A stretch of 64,000 nucleotides of DNA, taken from Pseudomonadota bacterium (GTDB taxonomy: Bacteria > Pseudomonadota > Gammaproteobacteria > Burkholderiales > Burkholderiaceae_B). The notes beneath the pieces are model-generated. The model saw nothing but the letters and a program-made list of their open reading frames with translations. It made no database searches and had not been told where the DNA came from. The stretch is from the NCBI GenBank assembly GCA_023439305.1, contig JAEXOO010000014.1, positions 31,164-95,163 of the forward strand, written 5' to 3'. The position numbers and the translations under genes were made by a program. Positions 41,853 to 50,455 of this stretch are shown piece after piece (position 1 is the stretch's first letter; every line of letters starts with the position of its first letter).

Positions 41853-43091
41853 TCAGGCTGGGCGCTTCATCTTGCAGGTGGTTTCCACGGGGTTGACCGC
41901 ATCAGGACCACTCAGGAACTTCACGACTTCAAAGCCCATGTCGGTACCATCCACGCCGTGCTTGGCTTCGCGCGACACTTTGGACACCACGATAGGCAGC
42001 ATGACCTGGTGGTCTTCGGCACGGATCGAGGTCGGCCCCATGGGCGAGTCGATGGTGACTTTTTCCAGGTTCAGGGCCAGTTCGGTCACGTTCAGCTTGC
42101 CGTCCTTGGCAGGCGTGTTCTTCAGGGCCTCGCCCACCATCTGCATGCCGAACACCGTCTGGGGTTCTACATAGGTCGGATAGTGGCCGGTCTTGGCCTT
42201 GTAGTCTTCGCCGAACGCCAGGGTCTTGTCGTTGGTGTCGATGTTGAAGGCGTGGGAAATGTAATGACCCAGGGCCAGGTCGCCGGCATTGGCGATATTG
42301 CCCGGCTGGTCCAGGAACACCGTGCCGAAGCGCAGCTTCAGGCCGGCGTCGCGGGTGGCTTTCATCAAGAGCAGCAGGTCGTTGGACCAGTTGCCGGTGA
42401 TGACGGTTTCAGCGCCGCTGGCCTTGATGCGGCTGGCGTAGGGCGAGAAGTCCTGGATGCGGTTCACATCGTGCAGGGTCTTTTCGACCACGGTGTAGCC
42501 GCCCGCCGATGCGTTTTCTTCAATGGCCGTCTGCATGTCCGCGCCCCAGGAGTAGTTCTGGTTCATGGAGTAGACCTTGGTGCCCAGCTCGTTCACGTCC
42601 TTCATGGCCGCGACCAGCGCCTTGACGCGGATCGGGGCGTTGGTGGTGAAGCGGAAGTGGTAGAAGTGGCATTTTTCAGCCGTCAGTTCCAGCGCCTCGC
42701 CGCCCATGTTCAGGTACAGCACTTCCTTGCCGGGATTGCGCAGATTGTACTTGCGCACGTCTTCGGTGATCTGTCCCGACACGGCCGAGGACGAACCCTG
42801 GATGATGATGCGCGCGCCGTCGGCAATCGCCGCCTTGACCTTGTCCGAAGCGCCGGCCGGGCCGCCCTGGTTGTCATATTCCATGACCTGGATGGCTTCG
42901 CCATTCCAGCCGCCGGCCTGGTTGATGTAGTCGAGCTGATACTTCACGGCGGTGCGATACAGCAGGCCAGTGGAGGCCTGGGGACCCGACAGGGTTTCCA
43001 CCAGCGCCACTTTCAAAGGATCGGCCTGGGCCGTACCGAAGGCCGTCAGGCCAGTCACCGTCATGGCCAGCGCCAATTTTGTCAATTTCAC
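41853..43091 (-). CDS. Periplasmic substrate-binding protein of the LIV-type transporter
   Basis: A 412-residue LivK/AmiC-fold protein. The GTG at 43091, with a GGAG site upstream, gives a proper signal peptide (KLTKLALAMTVTGLTAFGTAQA). The mature part starts DPLKVALVETLSGPQASTG. In-frame codons further upstream to 43271 would run through the operators and lack a signal. The ligand is unknown; binding proteins of this type in beta-proteobacteria take amides, aromatic acids and other carboxylates besides amino acids. Confidence 0.9.
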   Translation of the reverse strand: MKLTKLALAMTVTGLTAFGTAQADPLKVALVETLSGPQASTGLLYRTAVKYQLDYINQAGGWNGEAIQVMEYDNQGGPAGASDKVKAAIADGARIIIQGSSSAVSGQITEDVRKYNLRNPGKEVLYLNMGGEALELTAEKCHFYHFRFTTNAPIRVKALVAAMKDVNELGTKVYSMNQNYSWGADMQTAIEENASAGGYTVVEKTLHDVNRIQDFSPYASRIKASGAETVITGNWSNDLLLLMKATRDAGLKLRFGTVFLDQPGNIANAGDLALGHYISHAFNIDTNDKTLAFGEDYKAKTGHYPTYVEPQTVFGMQMVGEALKNTPAKDGKLNVTELALNLEKVTIDSPMGPTSIRAEDHQVMLPIVVSKVSREAKHGVDGTDMGFEVVKFLSGPDAVNPVETTCKMKRPA

Positions 43092-43237
43092 GCTCTCATC
43101 TCCAAAAGAGGTAAGAGATTTACCGGAAAGCAGGTTTACGAGAGCGGGTTGCACACCGCAAACCGGCCTGGCGCCACGTCTGTTGTAAGGGACACAAAAG
43201 CCAGATTCTGCGTAGGTAAACTCTTTTTTATAGATAA

Positions 43238-43272
43238 CTTGTCTGATAAGATTTGCTAACTTATCTGACAAG
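43238..43272. promoter_or_regulatory. Tandem GntR/FadR-type operators
   Basis: CTTGTCTGATAAG (43238-43250) and CTTATCTGACAAG (43260-43272) are 13-bp dyads whose centres are 22 bp apart, about two helical turns, and are inverted copies of each other. They lie between the divergent binding-protein and SDR genes. The pattern TTGTC-N-GACAA is typical for FCD-type GntR repressors, and such a regulator is encoded at 44222. Confidence 0.7.
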
Positions 43273-43410
43273 TTAAAAATTCTACACTACGCAAAAAATC
43301 AGTGTCAACGAAGCTCCTGGCGAAAAGCTGAAAACACTGTTTCCAGCAGCAAATATCGTTGAATATCAAACACCTGGAATAGTAGGTAGAAACCCTAATA
43401 CGGAGTAGAG

Positions 43411-44148
43411 ATGATCAGTTTCAAGGGACAGACGGTCTTGATTACAGGCGCAGCGGGCGGCATTGGACGTGCCGTGGCACTGCAGATGGCCGGCGCGGGC
43501 GCAACCATTGCGCTCAGCGACATCAACCGTGTCGCGCTGGACGCCCTGGCCACCGAAATCCGCGCCCTGGGCGCTGTGGCCAGCATCCACATTACCGATG
43601 TCGGCAGCCAGGACGACTGCGTGCGCACGGCTGCGGACGTCGCGCAGCAGCACGGCGGCATCGACCACCTGGTGCATTCGGCCGGCGTCTATCCTGAAGT
43701 GCTGATCAAGGACATGAGCGCCGAGCAATGGCGCCGCCTGATGCAGATCAATCTGGATGGCACCTTCTTCATCTGCCAGGCGGTGATCCCCCACTTGCGC
43801 GAGCGCAGCTCCATCGTGAATCTGGCCTCGGTGGCCGGCCACAAGGGCAGCTATGCGCACGCCCACTACTCCGCCTCCAAGGGCGCCGTTTCCAGCTTCA
43901 GCAAGAGCCTGGCCCTGGAGCTGGCGCCGCGCACCCGCGTCAATATCGTGGCCCCCGGCATCATCGAGACCCCGATGACCGCCGATCTGCTGCGCGCCAA
44001 GGGCCAGGCGCTGCTGGATGCGACGCCCCTGCATCGCTTCGGCACGGCGGACGAAGTGGCCGGCGCCATCGTGTTTCTGTGTTCGGACCTGGCGGCCTTC
44101 GTCAATGCCGAGACGATTCACGTCAACGGTGGCCTGTATATTGTTTAA
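43411..44148 (+). CDS. Short-chain dehydrogenase/reductase (second SDR of the locus)
   Basis: A 245-residue SDR: cofactor motif TGAAGGIG, DINR after strand two (NAD preference), HSAGVYP in place of NNAG, a serine in LASVAG, and the catalytic pair YSASK. It ends VNGGLYIV as in 3-oxoacyl reductase-like enzymes. It is transcribed away from the LIV operon and precedes the GntR gene by 73 bp, so all three probably share control by the tandem operators. Confidence 0.9.
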   Translation: MISFKGQTVLITGAAGGIGRAVALQMAGAGATIALSDINRVALDALATEIRALGAVASIHITDVGSQDDCVRTAADVAQQHGGIDHLVHSAGVYPEVLIKDMSAEQWRRLMQINLDGTFFICQAVIPHLRERSSIVNLASVAGHKGSYAHAHYSASKGAVSSFSKSLALELAPRTRVNIVAPGIIETPMTADLLRAKGQALLDATPLHRFGTADEVAGAIVFLCSDLAAFVNAETIHVNGGLYIV

Positions 44149-44161
44149 GATACGCAGCGCG

Positions 44162-44184
44162 CACGCCGCCCCAAGGGCGGCGTG
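44162..44184 (+). terminator. GC-rich hairpin between SDR and GntR genes
   Basis: CACGCCGCC-CCAAG-GGCGGCGTG, 13 bases after the SDR stop, without a T-run. It may attenuate read-through into the regulator gene. Confidence 0.45.
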
Positions 44185-44221
44185 TTCACGACAATAATTC
44201 TGTAGGAAGACAACACCTCTT

Positions 44222-44929
44222 ATGGCAGGACGCAAACTGAACGCCGCCTTGTCCACCCCCATCGTCGATTGGCTCAAGGCCGAGATCGACGCGGGCCATC
44301 TGCGCGCCGACGACAAGTTGCCCAGCGAAGCCCAGCTCTGCGAGCGCTTCACAGTCAGCCGCTCGGTCGTGCGGGAAGCCTTGTCGCAACTGAAGTCCGA
44401 AGGACTGGTGCGTTCGCACCAGGGACGCGGCGTCTTCGTCAACGCGCGCGGCACGCGCCGCACCTTCAGCCTGGATCCGTCCGCGCTGAGCGACACCAAA
44501 AACCTGGGACATGTCATCGAACTGCTGGTGGCTATCGAAGCCGCCGCCGCGCGGCATGCCGCCGAACGGCACACGCCCGACGACCTGAAAAAAATCCGCC
44601 AGGCCCTGATCGGCATGGAGTACGCGATTGCCTGCGACCAACTGGGCGATGAAGAAGACTTCGCCTTTCACCAGGCCATCGTGGACGCCACCCACAACCC
44701 ACATTTCGTCACCCTGAACGAATACCTGGAACAGCATGTGCGCCGCCTGATCCGGCAGGCGCGCAGCAACACGGCCCAGTACCACCACAATCTGGTCAAG
44801 GACGTGCAGCACGAACATCAGGCCATCGTGCAGGCCATCGAAAGCCGCGATCCCATCGCCGCCGCCGACGCCGCCGAACGCCATCTGCGCAATGCGGCCA
44901 AACGGCTGAACACCTACATCAAGAACTGA
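44222..44929 (+). CDS. GntR-family regulator, FadR/FCD subfamily
   Basis: A 235-residue protein: winged helix-turn-helix (about 5-75) with KLPSEAQLCERFTVSRSVVREAL and GRGVFV, then an all-helical FCD ligand-binding domain (about 90-230) with the metal-binding pattern EDFAFHQAI, HEHQAIVQAI and AERHLRNA. It is the likely repressor acting at 43238-43272 and perhaps at 57935-57947. The ligand should be the substrate of the LIV operon or an intermediate. Confidence 0.92.
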   Translation: MAGRKLNAALSTPIVDWLKAEIDAGHLRADDKLPSEAQLCERFTVSRSVVREALSQLKSEGLVRSHQGRGVFVNARGTRRTFSLDPSALSDTKNLGHVIELLVAIEAAAARHAAERHTPDDLKKIRQALIGMEYAIACDQLGDEEDFAFHQAIVDATHNPHFVTLNEYLEQHVRRLIRQARSNTAQYHHNLVKDVQHEHQAIVQAIESRDPIAAADAAERHLRNAAKRLNTYIKN

Positions 44930-44948
44930 TTCGGGGCTCACCCACGCC

Positions 44949-44974
44949 GGCAGGCCGCCCTTGGGCGGCCTGCC
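44949..44974. terminator. Hairpin between convergent genes
   Basis: GGCAGGCCGCC-CTTG-GGCGGCCTGCC, an 11-bp perfect stem between the GntR gene (plus) and the phosphonoacetaldehyde hydrolase gene (minus). T-runs are lacking, but its place fits a shared terminator. Confidence 0.6.
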
Positions 44975-45004
44975 ACTGACTTCGACCTCTCTTCAAGACA
45001 AGCC

Positions 45005-45889
45005 TTAGGGCCTTGCTCCCTGCCGCATGTCAGCCGCTATCAGAGCCAGAACGGCGGGCAGTTCAGCAACGCTCTGAACCACATAATGTGCACCGGCTTG
45101 CTTGAGCTTGCGCTGCGCCGCCTCCACCCGTTGACGCACGCCCTCGGGGTCGGCTTGCGCCAATTCCGCCAGGCTGTAACCCACTTCATTGCCTGACAGG
45201 CTTACGCCGACCGTCCACATTCCCGCATTGCGCCCCTCCAGAATGCCGGGAACGGTGTCATCCACCTTGACGCAGGCTCGCACATCCGAAATGCCCAACG
45301 CCAGAACATTCGCCAACGCCATATAGGGGCCTGGCCGGCCGCCGGCCGCCAGCTCGTCGCCCGCCACCACATGATCTGGGGCGATGCCGGCTGCCTGCGC
45401 CTGAGGCAGCAGCCTATTCAAAACCTCGCGCGGATAACCCGAGCAAGAGCCGATCTTCAAACCCTGTTCACGCAACCATTCCAAAGTCCGCACCGCGCCC
45501 GGAATGGGGGCGGAATACTGCCCCACCTTGGCGATCTGCAAAGGCATGAAACGGGCATAGATCGCATCCACATCGTCGTCGCTCGCGCTCCGAGCAAAAA
45601 CAGCCATCCACTGGCGGGCAATATCTTCTTCTTGCAGCAGTTGATGAATGTGGTCCCATTTGGACAGCCCCATGGGTCCGCGCGCCTGCTCCAGCGTGAT
45701 ATGAATGCCGAAAGACGCAAAGGCTTCGACAAATATCTGCGTAGGCGCCAGCGAACCGAAGTCCACCAAAGTCCCCGCCCAGTCAAATATCAAGGCTTGC
45801 AGCGGAGCCAGACTGGCGGGCGAGATGCCGGCGCAATCGGCGGTAAAAGCGGGCAAATCGATACCCGACACAGGATGATTTGGATTCAT
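45005..45889 (-). CDS. phnX: Phosphonoacetaldehyde hydrolase (phosphonatase)
   Basis: A 294-residue HAD-superfamily enzyme that splits phosphonoacetaldehyde into acetaldehyde and phosphate. The nucleophile is D36 in IFDWAGT, the Schiff-base lysine is K77 in MGLSKWDHI, and KVDDTVPGI plus GRNAGMWTVGV match the Bacillus cereus enzyme closely. The start at MNPNHP is preferred over an ATG four codons earlier. It is the last gene of the phosphonate locus. No phnW (2-aminoethylphosphonate transaminase) gene is present, so phosphonoacetaldehyde must be made another way. Confidence 0.95.
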   Translation of the reverse strand: MNPNHPVSGIDLPAFTADCAGISPASLAPLQALIFDWAGTLVDFGSLAPTQIFVEAFASFGIHITLEQARGPMGLSKWDHIHQLLQEEDIARQWMAVFARSASDDDVDAIYARFMPLQIAKVGQYSAPIPGAVRTLEWLREQGLKIGSCSGYPREVLNRLLPQAQAAGIAPDHVVAGDELAAGGRPGPYMALANVLALGISDVRACVKVDDTVPGILEGRNAGMWTVGVSLSGNEVGYSLAELAQADPEGVRQRVEAAQRKLKQAGAHYVVQSVAELPAVLALIAADMRQGARP

Positions 45890-45993
45890 AGTCGTACACA
45901 ATCAAAGGGAAAGAAGGTGCCCAGGCCTGCAATGCCAGAAGACACGTCGAAGGAAGCAGGCAGGCTTGCAGCATCGTAGTAAAAACAGAGCAA

Positions 45994-47079
45994 TCAGCTC
46001 GCCAAAGAACGAATGAAATTACGGCCCCGCGGGCCACCCGCCGCCTGCTTGACCCGATCCGCCCATTCGGCCGGCGACACGCCGTAACAGGCGGGATCCG
46101 TGGCGACACCCAGCCCCTGCAAGAACTCCTGCACGCGCTGGACAGCAAGCTGCGGCTCGAGCGCCTCGAACACCGACAACAGCGCCGCATCTACATCATC
46201 CTGCACGCCCAAGGCCATCTCCAGAACCAGGGGCAGACTGAACGAACAGGCAATGCCATGCACCACCCCCTGCCGCAAGGTCAGCTCATACGACAAAGAG
46301 TGCGCCAAGGCGGTCTTGGTGTTGGAGAACGCCAGCCCGGCCAGCAAGGCCGCTTCAGCCATGTCGGCCCGCAACTGACTGTCGTCCAGATCAGCCATCA
46401 GCAATGGCAAGGTCTTCAAGATACGGCGGGCAGCCTGAACGGCCAAGCTGATGGACGCCGGATTGCGATTGACGTTCCAGATCGATTCCAGCGCATGGGA
46501 AAAAGCGTCCAGCCCCGAAGCCAACGTAGCCTGGGCAGGCAGGCTGTTCATCAGCGCCGCATCCACCAGCGCGGCTTCGGGCCAGGTTTCAGGCAGATGC
46601 AAGGAATACTTGCGCCCGGCCTGCTGATCCCAGACCGTGGCCCAGGGCGTGACCTCGCTTCCCGTCCCTGCCGTGGTCGGGATGGCGATCAATGCCTTGT
46701 GCGCGCCGGCGGGCAGCCTTTCCCCCTGCTCGGCCAGGGTCAGCAGATCCAGAAAGCGTCCGCTCGGCACCGCGCACAACAAGGCTTTGGCGCAATCAAT
46801 AGCGCTGCCCCCGCCCAACGCGACAATGCAGGGCACATCGGCATACGCGTCGTGCACATGTTCGTACAAGGGCGCCAGCCAATGGATGTCCGGGTTGGGC
46901 CGAATGTCGTCAATGACACCTCGCAGCTGAGCGCCCAGCATCTGCTGGATACGCGCGACCAGGCCCAGCTCGCGGGCTTCAGGAAAAGTGACCAATAAGC
47001 AGCTGCGTCCCGCCAGCAAGACGGGCAGTTGCTCCAGGCAGCCGTGACCGGCGGTAATACGTACGGGATTGTGATAAGT
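45994..47079 (-). CDS. Iron-containing alcohol dehydrogenase, phosphonoacetaldehyde reductase-like
   Basis: A type III alcohol dehydrogenase of about 362 residues from the GTG at 47079 (VWTYHNPVRIT). The NAD-binding GGGSAIDCAK, TTAGTGSEVTPWATVWD and the metal-site histidines in SGLDAFSHALE, LAHSLSYELT and GVVHGIACSFSL are present. The WTYHNPV start resembles proteins annotated as phosphonoacetaldehyde reductase. Next to phnX it would more usefully run as an oxidase of 2-hydroxyethylphosphonate, giving phosphonoacetaldehyde. The start codon is uncertain: upstream in-frame codons reach 47157. Confidence 0.85.
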   Translation of the reverse strand, partial: TYHNPVRITAGHGCLEQLPVLLAGRSCLLVTFPEARELGLVARIQQMLGAQLRGVIDDIRPNPDIHWLAPLYEHVHDAYADVPCIVALGGGSAIDCAKALLCAVPSGRFLDLLTLAEQGERLPAGAHKALIAIPTTAGTGSEVTPWATVWDQQAGRKYSLHLPETWPEAALVDAALMNSLPAQATLASGLDAFSHALESIWNVNRNPASISLAVQAARRILKTLPLLMADLDDSQLRADMAEAALLAGLAFSNTKTALAHSLSYELTLRQGVVHGIACSFSLPLVLEMALGVQDDVDAALLSVFEALEPQLAVQRVQEFLQGLGVATDPACYGVSPAEWADRVKQAAGGPRGRNFIRSLAS

Positions 47080-47178
47080 CCACACAGATCGATCTTTCAA
47101 AAAAAAGGACAAATAAGACAAGCACAACGGCTTGCCGCCAAAAGGCGCAGGGCGCAATCGGGTGCGCGGCCGGGCGCA

Positions 47179-47970
47179 TCACGTCTGCGGCACACACACC
47201 GAGCGATCCAGAAAATCATGAAAATGCACCACCACGCGATCCAGGTCGACAAACGCGACGGCATAGGCCGGCGGCTCATGACTCTTGGGAACGGGGTAAG
47301 AAGTCACCAGGTCAAAAGGCACCTGATGATTGAGTCCACGCATCGTGGAATACGGCAAGCCCTTCCAGGAACCGCACACCGGCCGGTGCACATGCCCGAA
47401 AAACAGATGCTGTATACATGGATACTGCTCGACCAATTGCGCCAGGGCGTCGGGGTCCCGCAAAGAAATACGGTCCAGGCAGGGAATGCCAATCGGGAAA
47501 AAGGGATGGTGCTGAAACAACAGCACACGCTGCCCCAGAATGGATTCCTGCTCCAGGCTCGTATGCAGCCAGGCAAGGCGTCCAGCATCGTAAAGCCCGG
47601 CGCTCTGCCCCTCGGCCAAGGTATCGAGCATGACGAGCGAGTGCATTCCCAGGCGGACCACGCCCTGTACATGCCCGCTTCCATCGTCCAGGGCCGCCGG
47701 AAAGACGCTACGGAAAACAGCACGGATATCGTGATTGCCCATCAAGGGGAACACCGGCATGGGCAAACGCCCCAACTGCTCGGCCAGGGCCTGGTAGCCG
47801 GCCAGCTCGCCGCGATGCGTCAGGTCGCCTGTGACGACGCAGGCGGCAGCATCCTGATGATGCGCCAGAACATCGTCGATGCAGGCGGTCAGACGCTGAT
47901 ACGGCGACAGGCCATGCAGCCGCTCCGAACGGCCGACCAAGTGCGGATCAGTAATGTGAATGATTTTCAT
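47179..47970 (-). CDS. Metallophosphoesterase, class III cyclic-nucleotide/GpdQ-type phosphodiesterase
   Basis: A 263-residue cytosolic phosphoesterase starting at MKIIHITDPH, overlapping the ABC ATPase stop by 4 bp. The full calcineurin-like metal set is visible: D8 and H10, GDLTHRG, GNHD, QHHPF and GHVHRP. GpdQ/CpdA-like enzymes cleave phosphodiesters, and some relatives cleave phosphonate monoesters. Its position between transporter and phosphonate enzymes suggests it releases a free phosphonate from an imported ester. Confidence 0.9.
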   Translation of the reverse strand: MKIIHITDPHLVGRSERLHGLSPYQRLTACIDDVLAHHQDAAACVVTGDLTHRGELAGYQALAEQLGRLPMPVFPLMGNHDIRAVFRSVFPAALDDGSGHVQGVVRLGMHSLVMLDTLAEGQSAGLYDAGRLAWLHTSLEQESILGQRVLLFQHHPFFPIGIPCLDRISLRDPDALAQLVEQYPCIQHLFFGHVHRPVCGSWKGLPYSTMRGLNHQVPFDLVTSYPVPKSHEPPAYAVAFVDLDRVVVHFHDFLDRSVCVPQT

Positions 47971-49607
47971 GGGCAAGCCGTTATCAGTGAAGGAAGGGAA
48001 GCCGCCGCCACCAGCGTGCGGGTATAGGGATCGGGGGGATCGGAGAACACGGCATCGGTCGGGCCACTGGCCTGTATCTGCCCGTGCTGCAGGACCAGCA
48101 CGTTCTGGGCCATTTGCTGCACCACGCCCAGATCGTGGCTGATGAACAGAAATGTCGTGCCCTCTTCCCGCTGCAATTGCCGCAAATTGCTCAGTACCTG
48201 GGCTTGGATCGTGGCATCCAGCGCCGAGGTGATTTCATCGCAGATCACCAAGTCGGGCCGGGCGGCAAACGCCCTCGCGATCGCTACGCGCTGCTGCTGC
48301 CCGCCCGATAATTGCCGCGGATAACACGACAGCACGGCCGGATCGAGATGCAGAGCCTCAAACAAAGCCAGAATGCGCGCCCTCGCCTGCGCCTCGCTCA
48401 TCCCAAAAAACAACTGCAAGGGGCGCTGCACAATCTCGCTGATCTTGTGCCTGGGGTTCAGCGACGACAAGGCATCCTGGAAGATCACCTGGATGCGCCG
48501 CCGCTCCTCCCGAGTACGCTCGCGCGCCAAGCCGGACAAGGCCCGGCCGTCAAACATGACTGGCGTGTCCGGCGCCGCCAGCAGGCCGGCGACAATCCCG
48601 GCGACCGTGCTCTTGCCGCTGCCTGACTCGCCCACCAAGCCTAAGGTTTCACCTCTGCGCAGCGAAAAAGACACCTTGTCCAAGACGGGCCGGACCTGAG
48701 ACGGCACGCAAGACCAGGGCAGGCGTCGCTGTTGCGGGTAGGCAAAGCTAAGATCTCTGACGTCCAGCAGCACCGGGCCGCAAGACTGCGCCGACCCAGC
48801 GGCGCCGTATGGCGCGCGGGACGTGACAACCGGCATGGCGTGAATCAACTGGCGCGAATACGCATGCTCCGGCGCGGTATAGACCTGGCGGGTTTCTCCC
48901 TGCTCCAACACGTTCCCCTGCCGCATGACCATGACTCGATCACACATCCGGGCAATCACGTGCAAGTCGTGACTGACATAGATCAGGCTGGTTTTCAGCT
49001 TTTGCTGTACACCTTGAATCAAGGCAAGCACCTGATGTTCGGTGCTCTTGTCCAAGGCCGTCGTGGGTTCATCCAGAATCAGCACTTGCGGCTCTACCGC
49101 CATCGCCGCGGCAATGACGACTCGCTGTCGCTGCCCACCCGAGAGCTGATGCGGATAGCGACGATAGATGACATCCGGCTGGGGCAGACCAGTGGCTGCC
49201 AGCAAGTCCAGGGCCTGCGCACGGGCCAGACGCCGGGAACAGGCTTGGGTCACCCGCACGGCCTCGCACACCTGCTCGCCGACCGTCAGGTGAGGAGTCA
49301 GGGCGCTCAAGGGATTCTGGGGCACATAGGCCATGCCGGGGCAGCCAAAGCGGCGCGCGCCGCGGCCCGCGCCGGGCACCACGTCGCGCTGCCCCCAGCG
49401 CACCCGCCCGCCCACGATCTGGCCACCGTTGCGGCAATACCCCATCAGGGCGCGGGCCAAGGTCGATTTGCCACTGCCGCTCTCGCCGACAATGCCCAGA
49501 CTGGCCCCTGCCGCCAACTGCAGGCTGACCTTGTTGACCGTTTGACGCAGGCTGCCGTCCGCTTGCCGGTAGGCGACCGACAAATCTTCAACATTCAATA
49601 TCGTCAT
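47967..49607 (-). CDS. ABC transporter ATPase, fused DppD-DppF type
   Basis: A 546-residue protein with two complete ATPase domains of the oligopeptide/nickel family. Walker A GESGSGKST occurs in each half, signatures are LSGGQRQRV and LSGGQQQRV, and Walker B segments ILDEPTTALD and VICDEITSALD follow. The linker near the middle has the usual CPSQVRP-type region. It energises the two permeases encoded just upstream. The ATG at 49607 is chosen over a TTG three codons earlier that overlaps the permease stop. Confidence 0.93.
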   Translation of the reverse strand: MTILNVEDLSVAYRQADGSLRQTVNKVSLQLAAGASLGIVGESGSGKSTLARALMGYCRNGGQIVGGRVRWGQRDVVPGAGRGARRFGCPGMAYVPQNPLSALTPHLTVGEQVCEAVRVTQACSRRLARAQALDLLAATGLPQPDVIYRRYPHQLSGGQRQRVVIAAAMAVEPQVLILDEPTTALDKSTEHQVLALIQGVQQKLKTSLIYVSHDLHVIARMCDRVMVMRQGNVLEQGETRQVYTAPEHAYSRQLIHAMPVVTSRAPYGAAGSAQSCGPVLLDVRDLSFAYPQQRRLPWSCVPSQVRPVLDKVSFSLRRGETLGLVGESGSGKSTVAGIVAGLLAAPDTPVMFDGRALSGLARERTREERRRIQVIFQDALSSLNPRHKISEIVQRPLQLFFGMSEAQARARILALFEALHLDPAVLSCYPRQLSGGQQQRVAIARAFAARPDLVICDEITSALDATIQAQVLSNLRQLQREEGTTFLFISHDLGVVQQMAQNVLVLQHGQIQASGPTDAVFSDPPDPYTRTLVAAASLPSLITACP

Positions 49608-49612
49608 CGTGT

Positions 49613-50455
49613 TCAACCCACATTTCCGCGCGAAGCATCCACGCCCAGCGCGCTCGCCACGGCTTCAGAGCCAAAATTCAAGCCCAGCACCAAAGTGCTG
49701 ATCAGTATCGATGGCGCCAATACCAGCCAGGGCGCAAAGCTCATCTGACCCACGCTTTCCGACACCATCAGGCCCCAGTCCGGCGTGGGCGGCGATAAAC
49801 CCAAGCCCAGAAAAGACATCGAGCTGAGCAACAGCACCGCACTGGACATGCGGATCGCAAATTCAACCAAGGCTATGTCCAACATATTGGGATACATTTC
49901 ACGCCAGATAATGGATGCTGCGCTTTCACCGCGCAGTTGCGCAGCGCGCACATAATCCCGAGACGCATGGGTGATCGCCTGCGCCCGTACGATGCGGATG
50001 ACACCCGGCATATAAACCAGCCCGATCAGCGTGACAAGGACGGGCACCGACTCGCCAAATCCCGTCACGAACAAAGCAATGAATAAAATGCCCGGCAAAG
50101 CCAGCTTCACATCCACCAGCCGCATGACCACCCTGTCCAGCGGACCGCGCAGGTACGCACAGGCCACCCCTAGCACGCTGCCCGCGAACACCGAGCACAG
50201 CACGCCCGAAAAAGCCACCAGCAGAGCGATGCGCCCGCCATACAACAAGCGCGAAAAATAGTCCCGTCCCAGTACATCGGTTCCCAGCCAGAACTGAGCG
50301 TCCGGCGCCTGGTAGCGCCCGCCAACCAGCTCCATCGGGTCAAAAGGAGCAATCCAGGGCGCGGCCGCCGCCATCAGCACATGCAGCAGCACCAGACTGG
50401 CCCCAACGGCATATACCGGTTTGCGCAATACACGCCAATCCACATCCAGCTTCAT
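49613..50455 (-). CDS. ABC transporter permease, DppC type
   Basis: A 280-residue membrane protein starting at MKLDVDWRVLRK. The N-terminal helix is followed by APFDPMELVGGRYQAPDAQF, then GTDVLGRDYFSRLLYGGRIAL, the DppC hallmark, and the EAA loop around YVRAAQLRGESAASIIWREM. It starts inside the end of the DppB-type gene (4-bp overlap). Confidence 0.92.
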   Translation of the reverse strand: MKLDVDWRVLRKPVYAVGASLVLLHVLMAAAAPWIAPFDPMELVGGRYQAPDAQFWLGTDVLGRDYFSRLLYGGRIALLVAFSGVLCSVFAGSVLGVACAYLRGPLDRVVMRLVDVKLALPGILFIALFVTGFGESVPVLVTLIGLVYMPGVIRIVRAQAITHASRDYVRAAQLRGESAASIIWREMYPNMLDIALVEFAIRMSSAVLLLSSMSFLGLGLSPPTPDWGLMVSESVGQMSFAPWLVLAPSILISTLVLGLNFGSEAVASALGVDASRGNVG

